A stretch of DNA of 64,000 bases, taken from NCBI GenBank assembly GCA_013214025.1, contig JABSRN010000164.1:85472-149471 (forward strand), read 5' to 3'. The notes beneath the pieces are model-generated. The model saw only the letters and a program-made list of their open reading frames with translations. It made no database searches and had not been told where the DNA came from. Shown piece after piece: positions 54,523 through 63,260 of this stretch. Numbering within the stretch: the stretch's first letter is position 1; each line of letters starts with the position of its first letter. The stretch is from Polyangiaceae bacterium (GTDB lineage Bacteria > Myxococcota_A > Polyangia > Polyangiales > Polyangiaceae). The position numbers were made by a program, and so were the translations under genes.

Positions 54523-56640
54523 TTGCAAAAAGCTTGGGCCTTGCCCGCCTCACCCACGCTCAGTGCCTATGCTGTTACCGCGATGGGTTGCGCGAACGCA
54601 GCCGGCGCTCAGCTAACGCAAGTTCTCGATACTATTCTGAACGCCCCGGACACGCACGGGGACGTGCTCAAGGCGCCAAGCCACATGACCACGGGTCACT
54701 CCAGCTTGCCGTTCCCGTCGGTACTGGGCCGCTACCGCGCTGAGCTGCCCCAACTTCCCGCATCCCTCGCTCAATACAACAGCCGGGCGGCGCAATTGCT
54801 GTGGGTGTCTTATCAACAGATTCAAGCGACACTGTCCGGCGCAGTGGCCCACTGGGGCGCCGATCGCGTTGCCATCATTCTGGGCTCGTCCACCGGTGGT
54901 TTGGACGCCAGTGAAGACGCTTACGCTGAGTACATATCAACCGGTGAGCTGACTGCCGGCTATTCCTACTACGATCAACACGCCTTTGACGCCCTCTGCC
55001 GGCTGCTCGCAGACGCCTCCGGTGCGACGGGTCCGGCGTACTTGGTATCCACAGCCTGTTCCTCAACAGGCAAGGCCCTCGGGGTGGCCCAGCGTCTACT
55101 AGACGCCGGTGCCGTGGATGCGGTGCTTAGCGGAGGTTCCGACGCCCTGTGCCAGCTCACCACTCGCGGATTCCACTCGCTGCGAATTCTGTCCCCAACA
55201 TCCTGTCGCCCCTTTGACGGCGATCGCAACGGCATCAACATTGGGGAGGGCAGCGCCTTACTCCTGCTCGAGCGCGATCCCACGCGAGGTGGCAGCCGCT
55301 CCTCTCCCGCCGAAGGCTACCTACGTGCCGTCGGCGAGAGCTGCGACGCCCACCACCCCACGGCGCCGCACCCCGAGGGAGCCGGCGCGTCGTTGAGCAT
55401 GACTGCTGCCTTGACCCTCGCCAGCATGTCACCAGCGGAGATCTCCTACGTAAACGCCCACGGTACCGCCACCCCCCATAACGACGCGGCGGAAAGCCTC
55501 GCGATGCTCCGGGTGTTCGGCGCTGACGTGCCCGTCTCCTCAACGAAAGACCGCACCGGACACTTGCTAGGCGCAGCCGGCGCCACCGAAGCCGTGCTCT
55601 GTCTGGGCTTTCTTCAACGAGCCGAGCTTCCAGCCAATCGCGTGCCGACTCAACGCGACCCGCAGGTCCGCGTCAATATCGCCGTCGAGAACCAAGCACT
55701 AGCGCCCCCCCCGAGCGACGCTCAACGCCAAGCATGCGCCGTCCTGAGCAATTCATTTGGCTTTGGCGGAAGTAACGTCAGCGTCGTCCTAGAGGCCGCC
55801 ACAGAACCCAACAAGAGGCACCACCACCCCGAGCCCCGCCCTTCCCAAGGGCACCAGACGTCCGTGATATCTATCCTCGGAACCGCCGTTTGGACACCGG
55901 CCTATCCCGACGTTGCGCGTCTGCTATCGCGTTCGGAAGCCGAACATAAGAAACCACCCGCCGAGCTGCTCCCCAAACGGGCCCGAGGACGAGCGAGTTC
56001 ACTCATGCGGATCTTCGCCGAACTAGTGGGTCAACTCGCCGCGACCGGGCTCGCCGAGCTCGATTCGATCCCCACCGTCTACGGCTCCGCTTACGGCGAA
56101 ATGGTCACAACCGAGGCCTTGTTGGAAATGATTTACCGCGGTGACGGCGAAACCTCTCCCGCTAAGTTTCAAGCCAGCGTGCATAACGCTGCCTCCAGTG
56201 TGGTGTCAGTCGTCACTCAAAATCGCGCGTTCTCCACCGCCATCGCCGGCGGACATCAGAGCTTCGCCATGGCGTGGGTCGAAGCCCAGACCTGGCTTCA
56301 GGTCCACGGCGGAGAAGTGTTACTCCTAACTGCGGACGAAGCCGCAACTCCGATCCTCCAAGGCTCGGCTCACGGCGCACTGGGAATTGGCTTCCACCTC
56401 AGCGCCAGCCCCCACCAAAACGCCTTGGCAACCGCCGAGCCAGCGTGCCACGAAGTCGAAACGAACAATTCCAGTGAATCTGCGCTGCAAGGGCTCTCCG
56501 CGAGTCTCATCGCCAATCCCCAATCGGCCGGCCTCCACGTGCTGCAGGCCATTCACGACGCCGGTCGCGCAAAGGTACCGTTGAGCTTGAGCGGCGACCG
56601 CGGCTACGGCATGGTCGTCCACTCCCTTCCCCCGCTGTAG
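54523..56640 (+). CDS. Fused ketosynthase and chain-length-factor (aryl polyene)
   Basis: 705 residues from TTG 54523; TTG 54541 and ATG 54583 are alternatives. Residues 1-426 are a full beta-ketoacyl synthase with Cys179 (VSTACSSTG), His312 (NAHGTATPHND) and His346 (GHLLGAAGATEAV). A His/Pro linker (427-440) joins a second, shorter ketosynthase-like domain (about 445-705). That half has FQASVHNAASSVVSVVTQNRAFS in place of an active-site Cys, the pattern of the aryl-polyene chain-length factor (ketoacyl-synt_2). In described APE systems the two are separate proteins forming a heterodimer. A fusion would fix a 1:1 ratio. The dehydratase gene follows after seven bases. Confidence 0.9.
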   Translation: MQKAWALPASPTLSAYAVTAMGCANAAGAQLTQVLDTILNAPDTHGDVLKAPSHMTTGHSSLPFPSVLGRYRAELPQLPASLAQYNSRAAQLLWVSYQQIQATLSGAVAHWGADRVAIILGSSTGGLDASEDAYAEYISTGELTAGYSYYDQHAFDALCRLLADASGATGPAYLVSTACSSTGKALGVAQRLLDAGAVDAVLSGGSDALCQLTTRGFHSLRILSPTSCRPFDGDRNGINIGEGSALLLLERDPTRGGSRSSPAEGYLRAVGESCDAHHPTAPHPEGAGASLSMTAALTLASMSPAEISYVNAHGTATPHNDAAESLAMLRVFGADVPVSSTKDRTGHLLGAAGATEAVLCLGFLQRAELPANRVPTQRDPQVRVNIAVENQALAPPPSDAQRQACAVLSNSFGFGGSNVSVVLEAATEPNKRHHHPEPRPSQGHQTSVISILGTAVWTPAYPDVARLLSRSEAEHKKPPAELLPKRARGRASSLMRIFAELVGQLAATGLAELDSIPTVYGSAYGEMVTTEALLEMIYRGDGETSPAKFQASVHNAASSVVSVVTQNRAFSTAIAGGHQSFAMAWVEAQTWLQVHGGEVLLLTADEAATPILQGSAHGALGIGFHLSASPHQNALATAEPACHEVETNNSSESALQGLSASLIANPQSAGLHVLQAIHDAGRAKVPLSLSGDRGYGMVVHSLPPL

Positions 56641-56647
56641 ATACGCC

Positions 56648-57094
56648 GTGAACTTCCCCTCCATCGAATCCATCTTGCCCCACCGAGGCGCGGCACTGCT
56701 CATCAACGCCGTCACCGAGTTCGACGAAGAGCACATCACGACACGTAGTCATCCCGGAGACGATTTTCCCTACGCCCGAGAGGGGCGAATCCCGTCCGTC
56801 GTCTGCATCGAGCTGATCGCGCAATCCGTGGCGGCATTTGTCGGCATGCTGCACCGGATGAAGAACGAGCCACCCCGCATCGGCTATCTAATCGGGACCC
56901 CACGAATGAAATTTCATTGCGAAGACTTCGCCGTTGGCTCCCGCGTGACCGTGCAGGCAACCTGCGTGCTCCGGAACGAAAATGCGGGCACCTTCAGCGC
57001 TACGGTCTCGATTGGCGAGCAAACCTTAGCCGAAGGCTCCGTCACCGTACTTGAGCCCCCGACAGCTAACGATTCAGAGCCAGCGGACCCATGA
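56648..57094 (+). CDS. 3-hydroxyacyl-ACP dehydratase (ApeP-like)
   Basis: 148 residues from a GTG start. The hot-dog fold is compact: LPHRGAALLINAVTEFDEEH with the catalytic His12, and PSVVCIELIAQSVAAFVGML with Glu55. These match FabA/FabZ-type chemistry in the ApeP-like family. It should dehydrate the 3-hydroxyacyl intermediate in each round, leaving the conjugated double bonds of the polyene. The stop overlaps the ATG of the ketoreductase gene (ATGA). Confidence 0.9.
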   Translation: MNFPSIESILPHRGAALLINAVTEFDEEHITTRSHPGDDFPYAREGRIPSVVCIELIAQSVAAFVGMLHRMKNEPPRIGYLIGTPRMKFHCEDFAVGSRVTVQATCVLRNENAGTFSATVSIGEQTLAEGSVTVLEPPTANDSEPADP

Positions 57095-57840
57095 ACGACT
57101 CGACACGGCCTACTGAGTCAAAGCGCATTGCACTGGTCACCGGTGCTTCCCGGGGGATCGGACGAGCCATTGCTATCGAGCTAGCCGCAGGCGGGCATCA
57201 TCTATTGCTGAACTACCGGAGCCAAGACGAGGCCGCAGCGGAGGTGCTGGCGAACATTACGGACGCCGGAGGCAGCGCCGAACTGCTAAAATTCGATGTC
57301 CGCTCGGCCGATGCCGTCAACGCAGCACTGGGCCCATTTGTCGACGGAGACAAGACCATTAGCGTACTGGTCAACAACGCGGGCATCACTCGGGACGGGC
57401 CTTTCCCGGCTATGGACGAAGATGCCTGGCAAGACGTCACCCGAACTAGCTTGGACGGGTTCTACAATCTGACTCGACCGCTGGTGATGGCCATGGTCCG
57501 TCAGCGCTTCGGGCGCATCATCAATTTATCGTCCGTATCCGGACTGGTCGGCACCCGAGGTCAAGTCAACTACTCGGCCGCCAAGGCCGGATTGATCGGA
57601 GCCACCCGAGCTCTCGCTCAAGAAGTCGCCAAGCGCAAAGTGACCGTTAACGCAGTCGCTCCGGGTTTGATCGACACCGACATGATCACTGATGCGCCGG
57701 TGAAGGAAATCGTGGCCGCCATTCCCATGCGGCGCCTCGGTCGTCCGGATGAAGTCGCCAAGCTGGTCAGCTTCTTGGCAAGCGAACACGCCGGCTACAT
57801 CACCGGTCAGGTCATCGGTATCAACGGTGGCTTGGCGTGA
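57091..57840 (+). CDS. 3-ketoacyl-ACP reductase (FabG-like)
   Basis: 249 residues, the standard length. LVTGASRGIGRAIAIE (cofactor), VLVNNAGITRDG, SSVSGLVG with the catalytic Ser, YSAAKAG with Tyr161/Lys165 and the C-terminal GYITGQVIGINGG are all intact. It should use NADPH to reduce the 3-keto group of the growing aryl polyene chain. It overlaps the genes on both sides by four bases, consistent with strict co-translation within the operon. Confidence 0.95.
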   Translation: MNDSTRPTESKRIALVTGASRGIGRAIAIELAAGGHHLLLNYRSQDEAAAEVLANITDAGGSAELLKFDVRSADAVNAALGPFVDGDKTISVLVNNAGITRDGPFPAMDEDAWQDVTRTSLDGFYNLTRPLVMAMVRQRFGRIINLSSVSGLVGTRGQVNYSAAKAGLIGATRALAQEVAKRKVTVNAVAPGLIDTDMITDAPVKEIVAAIPMRRLGRPDEVAKLVSFLASEHAGYITGQVIGINGGLA

Positions 57841-59063
57841 CTCGCCGGGTAGTGGTCACAGGCATCGGCATCGCATCCCCTATCGGCAACGATCTGCTCA
57901 CCGCCAGCACTGCCCTTCAATCTGGGCAACACGGCATCCGTCCGATGCCGGAGTGGGAGCACATCGACCAGCTACAGACTCGGCTCGCGGGAGTTGTCGG
58001 CGAATTCGACCTACGCGGCATCGACAGAAAAAAACTCCGCACCATGGGTCGGGTCTCCAAGCTCGCCACCTTCGCCACCCGTCAGGCCATCGAGGACGCC
58101 GGCCTGACGGATGAGCACATTCACTCTCCGCGAACGGGCATTTGTCACGGCTCCACCCACGGCTCCAGCGCCGCTCAGGAGGAGTTCTGCCGGACGCTAT
58201 TTGACACTGCCAGCCTTCAGGATCTGTCTGCGCTCTCCTACCTCAAATTCATGAGTCACACGTGCGCCGCAAACCTCGCCCAATGCTTCGGCGTGCGAGG
58301 TCGAGTCGTGCCTTCCGTCGCCGCATGCGCCAGCGGGAGCCAAGGCATTGGCATGGGCTTCGATATCATTCGGTCGGGTCGCCAAGACCTAATGCTCTGC
58401 GGTGGCGCCGAGGAGCTCCACTACATTCACGCCACCGTATTCGACCTCGCCTACGCCGCCTCCACCCGCTATGCGAAACAATCGGATCTAAGCCCCCGCC
58501 CCTTCGACGCGGATCGCGACGGCCTCGTGGTCGCCGAAGGTGCTGGCACTCTCGTCTTGGAGGAGTACGAACACGCCAAAGCCCGGGGGGCAGAGATTCA
58601 CAGCGAACTGCTCGGCTATGGCGCTTCGTGCGACGGCACCCATGCGACCGCGCCGTCCATTGACGGCATGACTCGAACCATCCAGTTGGCTCTCGAGGAC
58701 GCATTCATGTCCTCGAACGAAATCGACTACGTGAATGCTCACGGCACCGCCACAGACGTTGGCGATACCGCCGAGAGTCACGCCACCCTACAGGCATTAG
58801 GCGATCAGGTACCCATCAGCTCGACCAAGAGTTATACCGGGCACACGCTCGGCGCCTGCGGAGCCCTCGAGGCGGCATTCTGTATCTCGGCCATAAAAAA
58901 TGGTTTCTTGCCGCCCAATCGCAACCTAGACCGAGTGCACGACAACTGCGCGCCGCTGAATTACATTGTGGGCGATGCCAGGCAGGCAAAATTGCGGACT
59001 GTGATGACCAACAACTTTGCTTTTGGCGGCATCAACACGAGCTTGATATTTCGGCGGCTGTAG
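57837..59063 (+). CDS. Second beta-ketoacyl synthase (FabF-like)
   Basis: 408 residues from a GTG start overlapping the ketoreductase stop. Cys164 (VAACASGSQG), His302 (NAHGTATDVGD) and His336 (YTGHTLGACGALEA) are the complete ketosynthase triad, and the fold starts with RRVVVTGIGIASPIGNDL. In APE clusters a second ketosynthase is needed besides the KS/CLF pair, perhaps for the first condensation with the aryl starter. It ends the plus-strand operon, 27 bases before the convergent DUF3261 stop. Confidence 0.95.
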   Translation: MTRRVVVTGIGIASPIGNDLLTASTALQSGQHGIRPMPEWEHIDQLQTRLAGVVGEFDLRGIDRKKLRTMGRVSKLATFATRQAIEDAGLTDEHIHSPRTGICHGSTHGSSAAQEEFCRTLFDTASLQDLSALSYLKFMSHTCAANLAQCFGVRGRVVPSVAACASGSQGIGMGFDIIRSGRQDLMLCGGAEELHYIHATVFDLAYAASTRYAKQSDLSPRPFDADRDGLVVAEGAGTLVLEEYEHAKARGAEIHSELLGYGASCDGTHATAPSIDGMTRTIQLALEDAFMSSNEIDYVNAHGTATDVGDTAESHATLQALGDQVPISSTKSYTGHTLGACGALEAAFCISAIKNGFLPPNRNLDRVHDNCAPLNYIVGDARQAKLRTVMTNNFAFGGINTSLIFRRL

Positions 59064-59090
59064 CCCACCTGACCGAAAGGCAGAGCCGAT

Positions 59091-59732
59091 CTAGAGCTTG
59101 GTCGCTTGAACGGTGGTTATCCGTAGCTGATAGCCCACGCAGCTGTTGACTAGCTCGACGGTCTTCGGTGGGTCGGGAAACAGCATCGCGGGAGAATACT
59201 GGATGGCGATGTTACCGCTCGCTCCACTCGGGCAGGCAAAACTCCGTCTCGTCAATCGCCCTCCGCGCCACAGCTCTGACACGTGGTGTCCGTTGAGCTC
59301 CCCACCGTGGGCACCATCGGCGGTGGCATTCGGGAGGGCGAGGAAGAACGCACGATGAATGTCCAACAGGATGGCCTCGGGAGAAACCGCCACCTCCTCC
59401 TGGATAAATGCAGTGAAACGCATCTCCGTCCCAGACTGATGAATCAAGAAGGCGCGCGTACCGAAAGGCGTCAAAACTAGAACGTCGAGCTCTCCGGCAG
59501 TTTTTTGGATTACCGCCCGGAAGGAACGCGCTTGGCCCCCGTGTACGGAGGTCACATCTTGCTCCCACATAAAATTTTCAGGAATCTCATTCATGTCTCG
59601 GATGCGGTTCTCGCGCCCCGCTCCGCTGGCTGGCCCTTTTTCCGATCCAGTGCCGGCACAGCCGACGCAGAGCCAGCTCCAAACACAAAACGCACGGAGC
59701 CAGCCTAGCCGCTTCCGCACCGGCGACGTCAT
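59091..59732 (-). CDS. DUF3261 lipoprotein of the aryl-polyene cluster
   Basis: 213 residues from the ATG at 59732, which overlaps the exporter stop (ATGA); the open frame runs on upstream without sense. Signal peptide and lipobox LCVGC, then DVTSVHGGQARSFRAVIQK, ELDVLVLTPFGTRAFLIHQ and AILLDIHRAFFL. These are the strands of DUF3261, a LolB-like lipoprotein found next to aryl-polyene exporters. It probably places the pigment lipid in the outer membrane. It ends the minus-strand operon. Confidence 0.85.
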   Translation of the reverse strand: MTSPVRKRLGWLRAFCVWSWLCVGCAGTGSEKGPASGAGRENRIRDMNEIPENFMWEQDVTSVHGGQARSFRAVIQKTAGELDVLVLTPFGTRAFLIHQSGTEMRFTAFIQEEVAVSPEAILLDIHRAFFLALPNATADGAHGGELNGHHVSELWRGGRLTRRSFACPSGASGNIAIQYSPAMLFPDPPKTVELVNSCVGYQLRITTVQATKL

Positions 59733-62074
59733 GACTCCTGACTCCCCTCGGCCAGGATCACGACGACAGGCGCAAGGAGTAACGCCAGCACGACGCCAAT
59801 CGCCACCGTGAGGCCCATAGCCTGCAGCGCGGGAACGTCGGATAACGCTAGGGCACCAAAGGAACAGAGCGTCGTCAAACAAGCCGCTAGCAAGCTCAAT
59901 TGAGTCACGGCGGCGTGTTCATCATCGCCAGCCTCGGCCAAGAACACACCATAATCCACGCCCATGCTTAATACGAGCAACAGGCTCAGAATATGGAGCA
60001 AGTTCAGCGACTGCCCCAACAGAGACAGCAGCCCTACGGTGGTAGCCCCCGCTAACAAGGCAGGGGCTAGTGCCACGACAGACGCACGCACGCGGCGGTA
60101 CCGCGCCACAACCAGCGCCACAACCAACAGCAGCCCGAGCACCACGAGACCTAGCGTTTGTTGCCTGAAGTCGCGGTAGCTATCGTTCAACATCGCCGAT
60201 TGATCGAAGTAGTGTGCCTGCGGCAACGGGGCTAACAACTGGCGCAATGCCGCAGGATCTTGCACGCCGCGAAGGAAGGTAATCACCGCCACCTCGCCAT
60301 CCAACTCCGTAACAAACGCACTCACCCACTCCCCTAGGGGCGACGCTCGGAGCTCGGACCATTCCAATGGCTTCGGAGCGCGCGAGAGTTCGGTTGCGAT
60401 CTCCGAGAAAGCGGCCGCATCGAAACCCGCCGATTCCAGGGCCGCCCGTGTTGCGGCTGCAAGTTGGGGTCGCTCCGTTACTCGTGCATGAGTCGCCAGT
60501 TGAGTCTTTCGGCTGGGCAGCCACTGGTTCAGCGAATGAAATCCCGACAACGAGTGCTCAGCCACAGCACCGTCCAGCAGACGCGCCACCCGGTCATTCT
60601 CAATCAAAGCGGACTCCGCATCCGGCGCGAGGACAACAATGAACTTGCCCATCTCTACGGACGAAACCCGCGCTCTGACGCGATCGTTCTCGGCCTGGAG
60701 CTGTCGGTCCAGAGGCGTCAGGTGGCGCAACTGATCGTCCCACGTCAACCGAGCCCAACCGGCAATAACGATTACTAACGCCAGCACCGGCAGGAAAGCT
60801 GCCACTTGCCGGCGATTGCGCAACCCCGTGACCAGCCGAGCGAAATGCGCGGAAAGAGGCGCCAACCAGGGAGCCGTCGGCCGCCAATCGCCTATTAACG
60901 GCGGCAGGACCCACAACGTCGTGAGCAGGGCGGCCGTGACGCCAACGACGCTAAATACAGCAATCTGCCGGATCCCCGGAAAGGGCGCGAAACCCAAACC
61001 CACAAGGCCTGCCACCGTTGTCGCGCAGGCCAATCCCAGGCCAAGCCGAAGCGTCGAAGCGCTACGTTTCGCATGTGAGGGCGCGGACGCAGAGTGGTGA
61101 TTGAGCAGATGCAACGGGTAATCGATACAGACACCAATCAACGCACTCCCGAAGGTCAGAGTGATCGCGTGAAGTTGGCCGAACAAGACTAAACTCACGG
61201 TGACAGCAGAAGTGAAGGCCGCCAACAGAGGCAGACAAGCGAACAACAGGTACCGCAAGGAACGGAACAACAGCAGAAATAGCAGGACAACCGCCAAGGC
61301 CGAGCATACCGATACCCGCTGAACGTCCTGGCGAATTTTTTGCTCGGCTGTAACAGCGAAGCGATTGGCTCCGCTCTGTTCAACTGTGACCCCATAGCGG
61401 GCCGATGCCTCAACCGCCGCGCCGTTTACGGCTTTCACCACCGGTGATTGGGCCCTGCTGTCGAATGCTGAATCTTCGAGGCTGAGGAACAGCATAGCGT
61501 GCCCGTCCGGGCTCATCAGCTGGCCGTTGCGAAGAGATAACTGGCTGTGCTGCGAGTTCTCTAGGCGGTCCACCAATTTCGGGAACAACAGCCAAGGATC
61601 GCGGGTTGCTATTTTCCTAATGAGGAACGATTCGGCACCTGCTAGTCGGCTCTTGAGCTGCTCAGCCAGCTGCCTGAGGCTCGAATCCGAAAAATCCATG
61701 GCGCCGGGTTCATCGCCAGCCGGCAGCAACTGAAAGCGCCTCGAAAAATACAGTTCATAGAACGCCCGCTGGGTGTCCTGAGCCACGCCCGAGCGAAGCG
61801 CTGAAATTCCCGGGGTCTTACGCAATGTCGATGCGAGGAATGCTGCCGCCGGAGCGACACGGGATTCAGCCCCCGCCCGCGGCCCGACGCTGAGTATCAT
61901 CGATCGGGTCAGCGGCGAGTCAGCGAGTTGTTTCCCCACCTGGTAGAGCTTTTGATCGTCTCCTGCAGGAACAAAATCGATCATATTCGTCGTGACGGCA
62001 AATCGCGACACAATGAACAGGACCATCGTGCCCAGGGCACAGACAAACAACGCTAGGACTAAGTATCGACGCAT
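59729..62074 (-). CDS. MMPL/RND exporter of the aryl-polyene cluster
   Basis: 781 residues, the usual size of the APE exporter. N-terminal helix (YLVLALFVCALGTMVLFIVS), a large periplasmic loop (to about residue 270) and a six-helix bundle (from SVCSALAVVLLFLLLFRSL, including FGSALIGVCIDYPLHLLNHH) are followed by the second half with FVPVL-type helix, loop and VALVVARYRRVRASVVAL onwards, and VLSMGVDYGVFLAEA. It should move the polyene lipid from the inner membrane outward, passing it to the LolA-like and DUF3261 proteins encoded beside it. Confidence 0.92.
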   Translation of the reverse strand: MRRYLVLALFVCALGTMVLFIVSRFAVTTNMIDFVPAGDDQKLYQVGKQLADSPLTRSMILSVGPRAGAESRVAPAAAFLASTLRKTPGISALRSGVAQDTQRAFYELYFSRRFQLLPAGDEPGAMDFSDSSLRQLAEQLKSRLAGAESFLIRKIATRDPWLLFPKLVDRLENSQHSQLSLRNGQLMSPDGHAMLFLSLEDSAFDSRAQSPVVKAVNGAAVEASARYGVTVEQSGANRFAVTAEQKIRQDVQRVSVCSALAVVLLFLLLFRSLRYLLFACLPLLAAFTSAVTVSLVLFGQLHAITLTFGSALIGVCIDYPLHLLNHHSASAPSHAKRSASTLRLGLGLACATTVAGLVGLGFAPFPGIRQIAVFSVVGVTAALLTTLWVLPPLIGDWRPTAPWLAPLSAHFARLVTGLRNRRQVAAFLPVLALVIVIAGWARLTWDDQLRHLTPLDRQLQAENDRVRARVSSVEMGKFIVVLAPDAESALIENDRVARLLDGAVAEHSLSGFHSLNQWLPSRKTQLATHARVTERPQLAAATRAALESAGFDAAAFSEIATELSRAPKPLEWSELRASPLGEWVSAFVTELDGEVAVITFLRGVQDPAALRQLLAPLPQAHYFDQSAMLNDSYRDFRQQTLGLVVLGLLLVVALVVARYRRVRASVVALAPALLAGATTVGLLSLLGQSLNLLHILSLLLVLSMGVDYGVFLAEAGDDEHAAVTQLSLLAACLTTLCSFGALALSDVPALQAMGLTVAIGVVLALLLAPVVVILAEGSQES

Positions 62075-62103
62075 GGCAGTCGCCGAGGCCCGGCGCCCCA
62101 GTG

Positions 62104-62793
62104 TTACTTGGCAGCGGAGCTGAAGTACCGATTTTTTTCTGCCGGCGTAAATCGCCTCGCGGGACGGATCTTGGTGAAGCGCATCTCGGTCGCGTCTCCC
62201 GATGTCTCGGTTACGCCGATGCTTCGCAGCTCCGCGCCCCGGCCAGCAACACGGATATTTTTGATGTGCCGGGCCACCGCGGGAGTCCGAGCTGTGAGCA
62301 GTAGCTCCCAGCCCTTGCCCTCGGTCCGGAACGCCAACCGAAAGCTTCGCTCCAACGCGGCCTTGTCCCCTCGGAACACATGAAGGAAGGAATTAACAAG
62401 GGCGCGCATGACTTCGTGCCCTTGTACTGGAATCGCCTTCCGGCCATGACGATTCACTACGATCATTTGCTCGCCAGTCAGCAACAGTCGTGACTTTTGC
62501 GGGCGGCGAACAAGACGCGCCAGCCCCTGTTGTGGAGAATAATACAAGCTGCCAGAGCTCAACAGCGGAGCGCGAAGCAGAACGATGCGTTTTTCCTCGG
62601 TGTAGTCAGCGGACACTCCCGGGCTATCGCGGAATAGGCGAAGCAGCTGACTCAGTTTCCGTGGTGACGGCATTGCCTTGGCGCTCGGCGTCGACGGCTG
62701 CGCATCTGCCCGAACCGGGGTGCCTGCTACGCCGAGTAACACGAGCGCCAACAACGGGGCCGAAAAGGCCCAGCTGGTGAGTGCAGTCTTCAC
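62104..62793 (-). CDS. LolA-like outer-membrane lipoprotein carrier protein
   Basis: 229 residues from the GTG at 62793, which overlaps the thioesterase stop (GTGA); the frame is open upstream but out of context. Sec signal peptide (SAPLLALVLLGVAGTPVRADA). The LolA-like half-barrel shows in FRDSPGVSADYTEEKRIVLL, SGSLYYSPQQGLARLVRRPQ and SRLLLTGEQMIVVNRHGRKA. It is a periplasmic lipid carrier that, in APE clusters, probably shuttles the pigment to the outer membrane. The MMPL gene follows after 29 bases. Confidence 0.88.
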   Translation of the reverse strand: MKTALTSWAFSAPLLALVLLGVAGTPVRADAQPSTPSAKAMPSPRKLSQLLRLFRDSPGVSADYTEEKRIVLLRAPLLSSGSLYYSPQQGLARLVRRPQKSRLLLTGEQMIVVNRHGRKAIPVQGHEVMRALVNSFLHVFRGDKAALERSFRLAFRTEGKGWELLLTARTPAVARHIKNIRVAGRGAELRSIGVTETSGDATEMRFTKIRPARRFTPAEKNRYFSSAAK

Positions 62794-63260
62794 GACGACT
62801 CCGCCAGGCAATCTTTCAACTCCCGTGGAGTCTCTAACAATATCGACTGCTGACTCGTCACGGTCGCGAGAATCGTGTGACCCCGGCAGACACGACCGCC
62901 GCGAGTTAGATTTTCGATCTCGTAAGCGACGTTCACCCGAAGTTCCGTGTCCTTGAGCCAAGCATGAACACGGATGCGATCACCGAACTCCAAGGGCGCG
63001 ATGTAACGAGCCTGACTCTCGATCACAACCAAGGTGTAGTCCGCACGCTTGAGTACGTCGAAGATGCCGCGTTCACGGAATAGCTGGGTACGAGCTATCT
63101 CGAAATATTTGTAATAGTGGCCATGCCAAACGATCCGTAGAGCGTCGATATCGTGAAATGGGATCTCCATCTCCACAGACGTCAGAAAGAGGCGACGGCG
63201 GGTTGATGAGGGCACGGGCTCTGTACCCGGCGGCTCCGATGGCTCCGTTGGCTCAGTCAC
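62790..63260 (-). CDS. Acyl-CoA/ACP thioesterase (4-hydroxybenzoyl-CoA type)
   Basis: 156 residues from the GTG at 63260, which lies inside the end of the lyase gene; other in-frame starts exist upstream. The hot-dog core EMEIPFHDIDALRIVWHGHY, then YFEIARTQLFRERG holds the catalytic Asp of the 4-hydroxybenzoyl-CoA thioesterase family. It is a standard APE gene, likely to trim or release acyl intermediates. It overlaps both neighbours. Confidence 0.92.
   Translation of the reverse strand: MTEPTEPSEPPGTEPVPSSTRRRLFLTSVEMEIPFHDIDALRIVWHGHYYKYFEIARTQLFRERGIFDVLKRADYTLVVIESQARYIAPLEFGDRIRVHAWLKDTELRVNVAYEIENLTRGGRVCRGHTILATVTSQQSILLETPRELKDCLAESS

Noticed and set aside
55235..55543. Antisense frame inside the ketosynthase
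   Set aside because: Arg-rich shadow of the coding strand without a start context.
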